A stretch of 31,679 nucleotides of DNA, from the NCBI GenBank assembly GCA_001970855.1, contig LSSN01000360.1:1-31679 (forward strand), written 5' to 3'. The notes below the pieces were generated by a model. That model did not search any database, had not been told where the DNA came from, and saw only the letters and a list, made by a program, of their open reading frames with translations. Positions 1 through 9,632 of the stretch are shown here, one piece after another (positions within the stretch are counted from its first letter, which is position 1; each line of letters opens with the position of its first letter). Position numbers and translations under genes: made by a program. Source of the stretch: Smittium culicis. Its lineage: Eukaryota > Kickxellomycota > Harpellomycetes > Harpellales > Legeriomycetaceae.

Positions 1-839
1 TATTAAGCTGATATTTTCTTATATCGTAATATTTATTCGATTATCAGGAGATATATATAAGCTATACAAAGATGGAATCGTTTTAGTACTCGTGCTACTT
101 TACCTATAATTCTTTAGTTAATTGATAATAAATACAACAAAAATACGAAATTAGTGCAATATACATGAAAACTAGAAGAATTTTTCGTATATTATCTTTT
201 TTTTTTATTGTTTGAATGTAAGCATAGAAATTTAAAGATGAAAGTACAAATTATAATTCTGTGTTCTTATAATTCAAGTTGGTAATATTAAAATCGATTG
301 CTTATACAATTATAATTTAAGCAATCAAATAAAAAACTGGATAATTCATCTTGTGAGGCTTAAATAATAAATTACCCATTTTTTTAGTCGCCTAAAAATA
401 ATCTCATTCCAATTTTTTATTACCTAATATAAAGATATTTTTAAAAAAAATTAATCAATTAGCTGAAAATTCCTATAAAAGTGAGTTTAAACTTGTTTTT
501 ATTTTATTAAATAAGCGTGTAAATCGAGTTATTTCAAAATCCTATTTGGCAAAATTTAGTACTTTGTCCCTTTCCCAGGCCAATGCTTTCAAGAGTTTTT
601 TTAAAATCATAAAACTGCTAAATAATAAAAAAATAGCAGTAATAAGTATTAAAATTATATTTACTATTATATATACAGATGTATCTTGATTTAGCTTCTA
701 ATTTGTTTGGCTATTTTTATAAACTCTAAAACAATACAACCAACCATCCCGACAGAGTTAACAGGATATTAATATAAATAGTATTGTACTATTACACCAG
801 TTTTTGTATTAAAACAATAAATCACCCAATGATTTATAG
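1..839. other. Intergenic, 3' side of the AVT-type transporter
   Basis: AT-rich sequence with no ORF of note on either strand. Two GC-richer islands stand out, near 568-590 and 738-752. They resemble two blocks at 5848-5870 and 6018-6031 at the same spacing and are treated in the findings. Nothing else is supported here. Confidence 0.6.
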
Positions 840-3332
840 CTACTTTGGGCTGGGACATTGACTAATAGGGGCAGGTCCTTTACCCCATTGTGATATAGAT
901 AGATGAGTAACATAAAACATGGTCAAAATCCCAATTATAAAAAGGCAGATATCTTTGATTTTTGTAGCTCTGGAGTTAGTATCAATAGCATAGTAGTGGA
1001 AGATGCTAGGATAAATAAAGGCTAGAGGAACACAAGCAAAGCTTCCGATGATAGAGACGAATTCATCCAGTTTTTCTGATATAACAGTTGATATTATGGC
1101 TATAAAAAGGCATATAATCAAGCGGAAAGAGTTCTTTTCCCATTTAACTGTACTGTTTCTTTTTCCGGATCTGGCAAAAATTTTGGTTTCCAGGATCCTA
1201 ATAGCTGGGAATAGTTGCAACGGTACGGAGAAAATAATAGCTATAGAGTATAAGAATTGAATGAATGTAGTCGCGTGGCCTCCTTCTGTCAAGTTTAATA
1301 AAATTACAGTTTCAACGCTTTCGCCAAATGCCATGTAAGAAAACGATGCAACAGAGATGAAAATGACAGCAGAGACAAAAACTGTTAATGATAGAACTTT
1401 AGGGAATTCAGACGGTTTTTTCATTGAATCGACAACTGGGATAACTAGCCCAATTCCCTCAAAAGTGTAAACTGCCGTTCCGATCAACAATGGGAAGGTT
1501 ACGGGATTAAACATAACTATATCTGAGATTCCATATTTAGCCAATACATGGCCATCATAGTAAAATAAGTAACAAATTCCAATAAAAATGAATATATTTG
1601 CGATGAGAGCTAATGTAGAAAAGTTTTTGATTTTCCGGACCATTGACATTGGGATGTATATTATAAACTGGATCAGGATCCAAAACGAGAGAGGGAAATT
1701 CATCTTGCAATCAGTGAATTTGTTGAACAAGAATCTAGTATTTGTAGCAACAAATACAGAGTAGGCGCAGCAAAAGCCAATCTGAGAAATGATAATAGAA
1801 GTAAGGACAATTGTTCTAACTTTTTCTCCCATTAAATGATATCCAATATCGCCGTAACTCATCTTAAGCTTGGAGTGACATTCAACGAGCAATAGCATAC
1901 AATGCAATGCGAGGTAGGCTATAACAACCATCAGAACAACCGAGAATAAAAGCCCGCCATTATGGAAAGATTTTGGAAGAAACAGAACACCAGTTCCGAC
2001 AAAAGATTTAATTAGTAAAAAAAAAGCCTTTTTTGATGATGCTTTTAAGTTTGATCTATCACGAGAAACTGAATTTTCTCTCGAGATCGAGTTATAGCCT
2101 GGACTATTGACCATACTGGTAATGGTGATAGTTGGTTGATTGTGGGTTTCAAGCATTTCTTCATAGGCGCAATCATCAAGATCAACGTCAGAATCATCTT
2201 CACTAATATAATTTCCTCCTGCAAAATTTTCATATAAAGAAACTAGATCAGTAAAACTCGATGCTATCCCTTCAGATAAATGTCTACACTTTGAAGCTGC
2301 CATCTTTCTAGAATAAGCGCTTCCAAATTCATAAGGGGTTTCAATATACAAGGGAATTAAAGGCGTGACGAATTTAGAGTTATTTTCACTATTTAATCCG
2401 TTTGACTCGCAGAAAGAATTACTCTTTTTTGGCCTCTTTGAATCGCAATTTTCCAACCTATCCCTTTCTAATTTATAGAAGGGGTATTTAAGATAATTTT
2501 TTCTTAAAATATTCGAATTGAGATTACATTTAGCTTTACCAGATATCCTCCCAGAATTCGGAGAAGCGTATTTATAAAAATTATAGTTTGTATTCAGGCC
2601 CGAATTATAGTATTCAGCCTCTTTATGCCCATGAAAAAAATCTCGAGATTTACTCAACTCATTCTCTTGGGGTACGATAAGTGGCCTGTTATTTAATTTA
2701 AGGGCAAAACCGCTTGATAATGACCTGGAGTTTTTGCTAATATTTGGGCTGGGCGATCTGCTATGCGCGTTTTTGTTAGATATGTAATTCAATTTTTGAG
2801 ATAATTGGTTTTTTCTAAGGATTGAATTATACCTGTTTCCTGTTTTGTAATCATGATGCTTCAAAGATCCATGATGGTCGGTTTTGCAGCTATTAGATAA
2901 ATCGTGTAGGCAATCAACGTCAGTATCAATTATTTTGGTACCTGATTTAAGTTCCCCGCTACTCTGTTTGCATGTTATTTCAGTCAAAGTATTTGAATCT
3001 AAGGTACATTCATTAAAATTTGAATCAATGTTAGTAGAACTGGAGCTATAATTGCTAGTATCGGAGCCCACAGCGTGGTTACATATATTTTTTCCGGCTA
3101 AAGAACTGGGGCTTAACCCGATGCTCAAATTAGCTGGAGGGATAAATATTAAATTTTTGTTATTCTCTTCGCACGCGTTGAGTAAGGCGGTTGATTTTTG
3201 ATCGTGAATATTTGAGTTGATAAAAAATTTAGCGCCATTTTTAGGAGGATTTAACGGATTGGTTTCTCTAGTATCTGGTAATTCAGCTTCTTGGGTCTTT
3301 ATTGATTTGGAATTTGAGATATCAGGCTCCAT
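840..3332 (-). CDS. Vacuolar amino-acid transporter, AVT3/AVT4-like (Aa_trans family)
   Basis: An 830-residue intronless ORF. Residues 1-430 are a hydrophilic, Ser/Asn-rich tail with an acidic patch near 378-390 (EDDSDVDLDD). Residues 432-815 form an Aa_trans domain with about 11 hydrophobic segments, at roughly 436-455, 461-483, 506-530, 546-563, 571-592, 611-635, 647-668, 689-712, 735-752, 757-780 and 792-812. Family marks are KSFVGTGVLFLPKSF in the first segment and GTAVYTFEGIGLVIPV in the sixth. Fungal Avt3/Avt4 proteins export neutral or basic amino acids from the vacuole and also carry long soluble N-terminal tails, so vacuolar-membrane location is inferred from family. The 830-residue length is above the roughly 700 of the yeast members, mostly because of the tail. 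The ATG chosen opens the ORF. Avt3 cannot be told from Avt4 here, and a plasma-membrane paralogue is possible. Confidence 0.9.
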   Translation of the reverse strand: MEPDISNSKSIKTQEAELPDTRETNPLNPPKNGAKFFINSNIHDQKSTALLNACEENNKNLIFIPPANLSIGLSPSSLAGKNICNHAVGSDTSNYSSSSTNIDSNFNECTLDSNTLTEITCKQSSGELKSGTKIIDTDVDCLHDLSNSCKTDHHGSLKHHDYKTGNRYNSILRKNQLSQKLNYISNKNAHSRSPSPNISKNSRSLSSGFALKLNNRPLIVPQENELSKSRDFFHGHKEAEYYNSGLNTNYNFYKYASPNSGRISGKAKCNLNSNILRKNYLKYPFYKLERDRLENCDSKRPKKSNSFCESNGLNSENNSKFVTPLIPLYIETPYEFGSAYSRKMAASKCRHLSEGIASSFTDLVSLYENFAGGNYISEDDSDVDLDDCAYEEMLETHNQPTITITSMVNSPGYNSISRENSVSRDRSNLKASSKKAFFLLIKSFVGTGVLFLPKSFHNGGLLFSVVLMVVIAYLALHCMLLLVECHSKLKMSYGDIGYHLMGEKVRTIVLTSIIISQIGFCCAYSVFVATNTRFLFNKFTDCKMNFPLSFWILIQFIIYIPMSMVRKIKNFSTLALIANIFIFIGICYLFYYDGHVLAKYGISDIVMFNPVTFPLLIGTAVYTFEGIGLVIPVVDSMKKPSEFPKVLSLTVFVSAVIFISVASFSYMAFGESVETVILLNLTEGGHATTFIQFLYSIAIIFSVPLQLFPAIRILETKIFARSGKRNSTVKWEKNSFRLIICLFIAIISTVISEKLDEFVSIIGSFACVPLAFIYPSIFHYYAIDTNSRATKIKDICLFIIGILTMFYVTHLSISQWGKGPAPISQCPSPK

Positions 3333-4744
3333 TTATAAAGAAAATTCTGATCTATTATAAAATCAAGCGATGTAAATTTTACGTCTATAATAAAATAATA
3401 AAAGTACCTTTTTATCATGAGAATCGGTGTAGTGAAACTCAACAAAGTTAAAACCCAACAGCAATTATTTTCTTGTACTGGAAAATGAGTTTAAAGGCAT
3501 TGAAATTAAGAGATATAAGAATATAATTTGCCAAAAGATTTAATAAAAAGAATTTCACTGTAATTTTCGATGATATGAGCTATTTGAAATAGTAAAGGCG
3601 TACTTCAATTAAGGGTATTGCAGTTATATAAATTAATTTACTCAAAATATCAGCTTCAAGGTCAGGAAAAAAAAAGCAAGGTAAAGTAAAACCATCTTTA
3701 ATTTATATTAACATTTATAGAAGCTGTAAATTTAAATTCAAACATATAAACAATTATCGCAAGATGTGTCGAATTATTGACTGCAATATTAAAATGTAAT
3801 AGAAATACATGGTGTAATATATTGGGTATAAAAACTATATCATCAAATAGAGGCAATTAAATAAAAAATTTATACACAAACAAAAACTTTACTTATAGGC
3901 TTAAATTTTTTTTACTCCAATTTTCAAAAAAAAAAACTAAGAAAACAAACTTTTTTTTTTTTTTGTAACAAACATTGTAGTAAAACTAATTTATAATAGT
4001 ATAAAAATATTTTCAATTCGCTAATCCATATACTTAATGAGAAATTTTTATTTGTATTATATAATAGAAAAGTAGGTTCTTTAGGAATGAGCTATAAATT
4101 GGCAAATTTTTTTCTTATATCAGCAAGTAATGAAAACAGGAGGCCAAAAAAGCATTTTTTTGTTTGTTTATGGAATAAATTCAATTGGAAAGTTTTTTTG
4201 AATTTATAATTATTTTACAAACCCATCTGATAGTGTTTATACTTTAAATCACGATGGGTATACAATGAGGTAAGATGTAGGTAGAATTAAGCTAATTATC
4301 AGCTGAAAGGTATTTATCAATAGAATTTCCAAAACCTAATCACAAAGATACGAGAATAAATAATACATATATCGACTGTATAAAAAAAAACTTTTGATTG
4401 CGTTTTAACCTGCTTTTAAGATTTTAAGTTTTAGTAAAAAATAAATAAATACTGTAAAAAAAACTATATAAGTAGATTAACGGTTTTGGTATTGAAATTT
4501 ATTTTATGAATGATGTATACACTTAAATAAATACATAATCTATCTTTTACTAAAAATATAAAGATAACTGTGAAATATTAGCGTGTATGAAAAGTTAGAT
4601 TATTTGAAGTAATTCGGGGGGAGGGGGGTGGTGGGGAGGATAATATTCTTATATTGCTTTACTAAAAGCAATAAAAAGAAAAATAGATAAATCCGGAAAT
4701 ATAAAGCTTTGAGAAGTTTCATTAGGTAGTGAAATGGAGTACAA
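3333..4744. other. Intergenic between transporter and copper transporter genes
   Basis: About 1.4 kb of AT-rich sequence with homopolymer runs of A and T. It holds the presumed promoter of the AVT-like gene (right-to-left) and the 3' flank of the Ctr gene. I see no coding exon with matching splice sites. A near-palindrome around GTAAATTTTAC lies about 40 bp upstream of the AVT-like start. The only GC-rich piece is the G-tract at 4616-4639. Confidence 0.55.
4616..4639 (-). other. C/T-rich tract in the presumed 3' UTR of the copper transporter
   Basis: On the plus strand this is two runs of six G, then TGGT, four G, A and GG. In the Ctr transcript it would read as a nearly pure C tract about 105-130 nt after the stop codon. 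The surrounding DNA is very AT-rich, so the tract is conspicuous. The plus strand could form a G-quadruplex. A role as a 3' UTR protein-binding site or roadblock is inference. Confidence 0.5.
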
Positions 4745-5475
4745 CTAATGACAGGAAAGTGTTCTATTGGAAACGCTTGTTGAAGAAGTGTAGTAGTAAA
4801 AACCAGCAATTGTACCAGAAATAAGCGAGACGATCAAGAAACCATTATATGTCATAGCAATAAGCATCATGCAGTAAGAATAAAAGATCATGAATCCGTA
4901 CAAACTGGCACGAATCATGCGGCTACTTTTACTAACGCTTTTTTTTATTGGAATAAAATATTATATTTAATATTTGATAAGTTTGTTTTAGAATGTCTAA
5001 GCATTGAGATGAATATCTATTTGAGGTAAAGAGCTTACTTGTGTTGAAGGTTATGGAGGTTGCTTAGAGGGGTTATTGAGCTTTCGTTGCTTTCAAGCTC
5101 TTCAATGTAGAGGTTTTGTTTGGAAATCGAATCTTCGTAATTCGATATTAGGAGTCTTAATTTCTCAAAGAATAAACCTAGAGAAAATACAAGGATGCAG
5201 GATATTATAAGAGAATAAAAAGAGTCGATTCTCCAAGATTCTACCAAGATACAGACATTTTTGGTTTGCCAGTTTAGAGCCATCTATGTATAAATAAATC
5301 ATTAGGAAAAAGAATTATTGATTTTGCTTTCTAATTCATTTTTATAAGGAATTAAAAGTGGAGGGCGGAGGAGTTATAGTCAAAGGAAATGGGAATCAAG
5401 TACATTCATTGAACAAACAGCGCCGCCTGGATTATGGCCATCATGGCCTTCATGCCCAAAAGAATTAAACCCCAT
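4745..5475 (-). CDS. Ctr-family copper transporter, three exons
   Basis: Built by splicing: exon 1 5475-5404, exon 2 5283-5039, exon 3 4931-4745, giving 167 residues. Introns are 5403-5284 (GTACTT...CATAG, phase 0) and 5038-4932 (GTAAGC...GTTAG, phase 2). The product has every Ctr signature. There is a short His-rich metal-binding start (HEGHDGH) and an MxM site (M23-x-M25, in CSMNM as in yeast Ctr2). The first membrane segment follows CILVESW (about 43-63). The second holds MxxxM (M128-M132) next to MTYN, and the third holds GxxxG (G145-G149). Ctr proteins form trimers that move Cu(I) across membranes. The short N-terminus and the CSMNM match favour a Ctr2-like vacuolar transporter, but plasma-membrane uptake is not excluded. 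The upstream neighbour is the B-block locus. Confidence in the splicing is high because frame and all motifs agree. Confidence 0.92.
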
Positions 5476-7465
5476 ATTAAGTATCAAAGAAAGGAGTGTA
5501 AATAGAAATAAAAGATGAGTAAATTATCGAAAATATAAACGAATAGTTCGGAGCGAAAGAGTAAGAGCTATGAGAAATATAATTCGAAATATAAAAAAAA
5601 AATGGGAGGGGAACTATATTCTATTTATATAGGTATTAAAGTTATTTTAGAGTACATATTTATTGGCAATGTAAAATATTTAGCTGGGAAAATGCTGATT
5701 AAGGCTATGGTGAAAAACGAAAAAGGTACGAATATTGCCGCTATGTGATCACCTTTTTGTTTTATCTAATTTTATTTCTTGACTTTTCACAGACTGTTTC
5801 TTCCAATAGGTCATGTGCCTTTTTTCTTGTTCTTTTTCCCAGTATAGCCCTTTCGGAGGCCAACGCTTTTATGCATAATAAAAATTCATAATTGGATAAG
5901 CCAAAGATATGCTATTGTTTATTGGATATTCAATTTTTATTAGCCAATAATTTATTATTATCTAATAATAATTTGTCACTCAATCGGTTGGTTGGATAAT
6001 CTAGGTACCTCAAAAAAAGCCAACCGCCCCTGAAAAGTATAAACTAAAATTAATTTGTTTTTTTTTTTGAATTGCTGGTCGATTTTAAATTGTTTACTCA
6101 TTTGCTACTCATGTATAGTATACCAATAATATTTCTCACTTCAGAAAATTATTAAATTATCAGATTCAGTTGGGTAACTGAGGACGGCGCATATTGAAAT
6201 TATTGGCTAAACAATTGTTAAAAAATGTTAAGTAATTTAGTGAAACTAAACAAGTACTTTGCAAATACTCATTTATAAACAGGAGATTTTTTTTGAGAAA
6301 ACGAGGATTTTCTCTGCTGGTTATTCTATTTGCTGATGCGAATTAGATATACCTATTGGCTACATATCAAATCACATAAATTATTTTCTTTTTCAATTTA
6401 AAAGTATGCTAGTGAATATGAGAATAAGTGTACTCTTTAAAATAATCTCACAAATACAAGGATTGATATAAGTAATAGTTAACCTGAAAGCGATTGAAGT
6501 CCATAAATAAGGCGCAATGCCTAAATTATTTCTACTACTAAATGATTATTTGCTTTTTAAAGTTTTTCTACAAAGATAATCTCCCACTCTCATAGTTAAA
6601 CTAAGGCTACTTTTTTCTTATTTGTTAAAATAACCAAGTCGCAATTATAGGATCATATATCATAATAATTCTATTCTTTAGCATATAATTTTTTTTGGTT
6701 CAAATTTTAATGGAGGGTACATAGAGTATCAAGTATAACTAAAATTGAATAAAGACTTTTTTATATTAATTTTCCTTCAAAACATAAAACGATATTATCG
6801 TTTGAATTTATTTTATTGTCATAATATACTGAAAAAAAGAAGCTCTGTTTATACTTTTTATCGTATTGTCCCAAGCTACAGTTTTCCAAAATTGCAATCA
6901 AGAATCGAATTCTGAACCTCCTTTTTATTTATATATTATTAACCTTTAACAAATTTATTTAAAATTGTGCAAGTCATTGAATTTTTAGCCCATTCATAGT
7001 ATTAGCTCAACCAGACAGCTAAAAGGTGTTTATTTATTTTTATTTCCAGGTTCTATACAAAGAAATCAGTTTGATTATTCAAACCTGTTTGTATTTGATT
7101 TAATAAGAAATAAGAAAGAATTTTTAAACTGAATTTATATGCGCTTACTTTAATCTGAAAAGTCAAAATCATATAAAATTTTTACTATCAAGCGCAATAT
7201 TAGACAGTAAAAAAGTATATGAATACTATTTTATTATCGCTAATCTAAAAGAAATTAAAACTAGAAATATTACCACTTAACGGTTTTAATAGTTACTCTG
7301 ATTTTAAAGTAAATATCTAAAAATAAGATAAAAAATTTTATGTTTATCAGCCAACGATATTGTATTAGAAAAGATGTGCGTGATGGTAAAAAAAGAGAAT
7401 ATTTTTCGAAAAGACAGTGTTTTTTTGATTAAAAGAAAATAGCAAAAGAAAAAGTAATTCTAAAG
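5476..7465. other. Long intergenic region upstream of the copper transporter
   Basis: Nearly 2 kb between Ctr and ZIM17, mostly AT-rich. It contains the tentative spliced ORF at 5749-6101. On the plus strand there is also a good-looking intron signature, GTACGA at 5726 to TTTCACAG at 5792 with TCTAAT as branch site, but no matching gene could be built around it. From about 6350 to 7465 I see nothing beyond AT-rich DNA and presumed 3' flank of ZIM17. Confidence 0.5.
5749..6101 (-). CDS. Tentative two-exon small protein, unrecognised
   Basis: Exon 1 would run 6101-6009 and exon 2 5865-5749, with an intron at 6008-5866 starting GTACCT, for 69 residues. Exon 2 is the persuasive part: it begins RWPPKGLYWEKEQ and continues with basic, Trp-containing sequence to a TGA, much more protein-like than the surroundings. 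Exon 1 contains an 11-A run and a CTTTTCAG that could itself be a splice acceptor, so the true 5' end may differ. The acceptor of exon 2 (CATAAAAG) is weak. I do not recognise a family. It could instead be a decayed coding fragment or part of the paired-block element described in the findings. Confidence 0.3.
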
Positions 7466-8296
7466 TTATTCTGAGGTTTTTTTCTTTAAAGTGTCTTTAA
7501 GAGCTTCGTAAAGCTCGTCGTTATTATCAACGCCAAAATAGTCGAACAGTCCTTCATCGGCAGACTTCTTCACCACTTCGCCTTGCTCCTTCATCAGATC
7601 CTCAATCGTTAGCTTGGAGTCTCGGAACCACCCTAAATTGTCTGCAAATAAGTGTCTATTTTGACACCCATCACATTTTATCAAAACAACTCCGTGATTA
7701 TATGCCCGCTTTGAAACAGTTTTATACTGTCTGCAGTTGCACACTTTACACGTAAATCCAACTAGAAATCGATCGTTAACTGCAGATTTAATCGATTCTG
7801 ATTTGTTTTCAGAAACTGATTTCATTCCATCGCCCTCAGAACTTGATGTCGCTGTTTCATCACTGCTATTTACTGAAAGTGCCTGTGGTGTTTTACAATC
7901 ACAATCATTGTGCGTTTTTTTGTGTTTTTCGCATACCAATTCTTCTGTTGGAGTTGCCTTCTCTATTTCCTTTGTTTTCACTCCACCACTTCCATTTTCA
8001 ACTTTATTGGATGTTTCGTTTGATGGCCCATTCACCGAATATTTCCTAATCTCCGTATCATTTTTGGTAAATATAAAGTTTCTTTTTGAAGCTATTTCGC
8101 TAGTTATTGAAGGTTGTGTAATGAAACAAAAAGCTCTGGAATTAAAGCTTGATGTATATTTAAGATTTCTAAAATGGATTTTTGTACATTTTTTATGAAT
8201 AACAGACGCTGTCGCAGCCGAATCAGTTGTTATAAAGTTACGTGAGAATCTTGCCGCTCCGCTAGCTAGTATATTTCCTCTATTTAAAAGCGACAT
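7466..8296 (-). CDS. Mitochondrial zinc-ribbon Hsp70 escort protein, Zim17/Tim15/Hep1 (DNL-type)
   Basis: Intronless, 276 residues. The DNL-type zinc domain spans about 176-258. Its first Cys pair is C183-K-V-C186, the second C208-D-G-C211, and the signature DNLGWF is at 219-224, followed by the usual acidic helix (TIEDLMKEQGE). In other organisms this protein keeps mitochondrial Hsp70 (Ssc1) soluble in the matrix and so supports protein import. The N-terminus is rich in Arg, Ser and Ala with hardly any acidic residues, as expected of a matrix presequence. Residues about 87-172 form a Ser/Glu/Lys-rich linker with an extra CEKH...DCDC cluster (122-134), making it clearly longer than yeast Zim17 (174 residues). 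The ATG used opens the ORF and gives the presequence directly. The identification is firm. Confidence 0.94.
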   Translation of the reverse strand: MSLLNRGNILASGAARFSRNFITTDSAATASVIHKKCTKIHFRNLKYTSSFNSRAFCFITQPSITSEIASKRNFIFTKNDTEIRKYSVNGPSNETSNKVENGSGGVKTKEIEKATPTEELVCEKHKKTHNDCDCKTPQALSVNSSDETATSSSEGDGMKSVSENKSESIKSAVNDRFLVGFTCKVCNCRQYKTVSKRAYNHGVVLIKCDGCQNRHLFADNLGWFRDSKLTIEDLMKEQGEVVKKSADEGLFDYFGVDNNDELYEALKDTLKKKTSE

Positions 8297-8520
8297 TTAT
8301 TATTTGCGACAAACTACTCTAGTAAAATAAAAATAGTTTGGTCGTTTATTTAGTACAAAGAAGTGAAATATGTATCTATAATTATATTAGTAGAGGGAAA
8401 TAATAATTTATATATCTGAGTTTAGTCTGATTAAAAAATAAAGGGAAATGGATTGAATCTAAACTAAAAAAAAAAAAAAAAAAAAAAATTTTTTTTGATC
8501 AAATAAAAGCAATATAAATC

Positions 8521-8540
8521 AAGCTTTATCTTTAAAGCTT
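8521..8540. repeat. Perfect 8-bp inverted repeat
   Basis: AAGCTTTA, a four-base spacer TCTT, then TAAAGCTT. It lies about 225-245 bp upstream of the ZIM17 start codon on that gene's template side. It could be a protein-binding site or a weak terminator-like hairpin. In AT-rich DNA such a palindrome can arise by chance. Confidence 0.4.
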
Positions 8541-8692
8541 AGTTTTTTTTTTTTTCTGAGTTCAACCTTATTTTTATTTTGGAGGTATATGATTGGGTTT
8601 ATCCAACAAGATGAAAAAAATAAAGGGATTGAATTAAAATATTACGTAAACAAATAAAGGTGTAATGCCCATCCAACCACTTCGATTTATTA

Positions 8693-8922
8693 TTACATAC
8701 TATTGATCCTGAAAGCTCTATAATTCAATAACGCTCTTTTTACTTGGTTTTCTTTTGAGCTTGTACCAATTCTAATATACTCTTTATGACCAACGCCTGT
8801 TTAATATATGATGTCCTTGTATGGGTATCTATATATTTTTATTTATTGTAAAAAGTGCCTAAGAACGTAAACATTTTACCGCATCGCTCTCTACAAACAC
8901 CCTTTCTCAGACGTGCTCGCAT
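8693..8922 (-). CDS. Tentative two-exon micro-ORF, 48 residues, unrecognised
   Basis: Exon 1 8922-8880 begins MRARLRKG. Exon 2 8796-8693 contains GHKEYIRIGTSS and ends at TAA. The intron 8879-8797 runs GTAAAA...TTAAACAG, phase 1. The product would be basic and rich in Arg/Lys. The local base composition is less AT-biased than the flanks, and another frame of exon 2 is also open for 18 codons, so the frame choice is not secure. No family recognised. It could be a chance combination. Confidence 0.22.
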
Positions 8923-9632
8923 TTTTTTAAGTAAAAATATATTACTATATTAACGCTTTCTCAACAAAGCAGTTCATTAAATTTCTGAATTTATTGATAT
9001 GATTTCTGGTTTTTAAGCAGGTCTTTTACTTGATTGCGCTATTCACAACATCGCAGTGTTTTTAACAAGATCGCATAGTTAAATAGCTTTTTATTGAAGA
9101 TAAACCGATTAGATTTGACACGGAAAGTATGGTGAAGAGATGAAAAAGCTTTAGATTATATTCATCTATGATGTATTTATATTCCTGAATTCTAATATCA
9201 AATATCATACTAGTTAAATTATTCGCAAATAATTAGTACATTTGAGACTATTCGCATATAACAATTTTGAAGTTATTAACTACATTTGACCTTCATACCT
9301 CTTGTTTAATTCATGTTTTATGAATAAAATAATAAACTCAAATCTGTTGCTGAACAAAATTATAAAGTGCCTTCATTAATTTAAAATTTAATAGGCGAAA
9401 ATAGAACCTAACATTTATTTATTTATATGCAAAAAAATTTTTTTCAAAAATTAAAGATTTCTGATGAATTCAGCCTTTTTCTTTTTCTTAATCGCAGTTA
9501 CCTTAATTTACTATAAACTCCATAAAGAAAAATAAAGAAAAATTATTTGATATACACTTGTATTTATTAATAAAGACCAAGTAATGGCTTGATAATGCTG
9601 ACGAAAAAAATGAAAAAAAGTCTAGTGTGTAT

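Larger units (their letters stand above)
8297..9632. other. Intergenic between ZIM17 and the RecQ gene
   Basis: About 1.3 kb containing the ZIM17 promoter region, a run of about 23 A followed by 8 T near 8467-8498, a perfect 8-bp inverted repeat at 8521-8540, a 14-T run, and one tentative spliced small ORF (8693-8922). From 8930 to 9632 nothing else is supported. Confidence 0.5.

Noticed and set aside
4600..4809. 69-codon minus-strand ORF with a hydrophobic stretch
   Set aside because: It overlaps the third Ctr exon in the wrong frame and begins at TTG, while the Ctr frame shows complete family motifs.
5548..5562. Copper-responsive element upstream of the Ctr gene (TTTCGCTC on the minus strand)
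   Set aside because: It differs by an inserted base from the yeast TTTGCTC motif and occurs once; too weak to annotate.
8784..8910. Third copy of the paired blocks (ccaacg at 8790, ccctttc at 8900)
   Set aside because: The two pieces are in the wrong order and at the wrong spacing, and no partner block lies 163 nt away.
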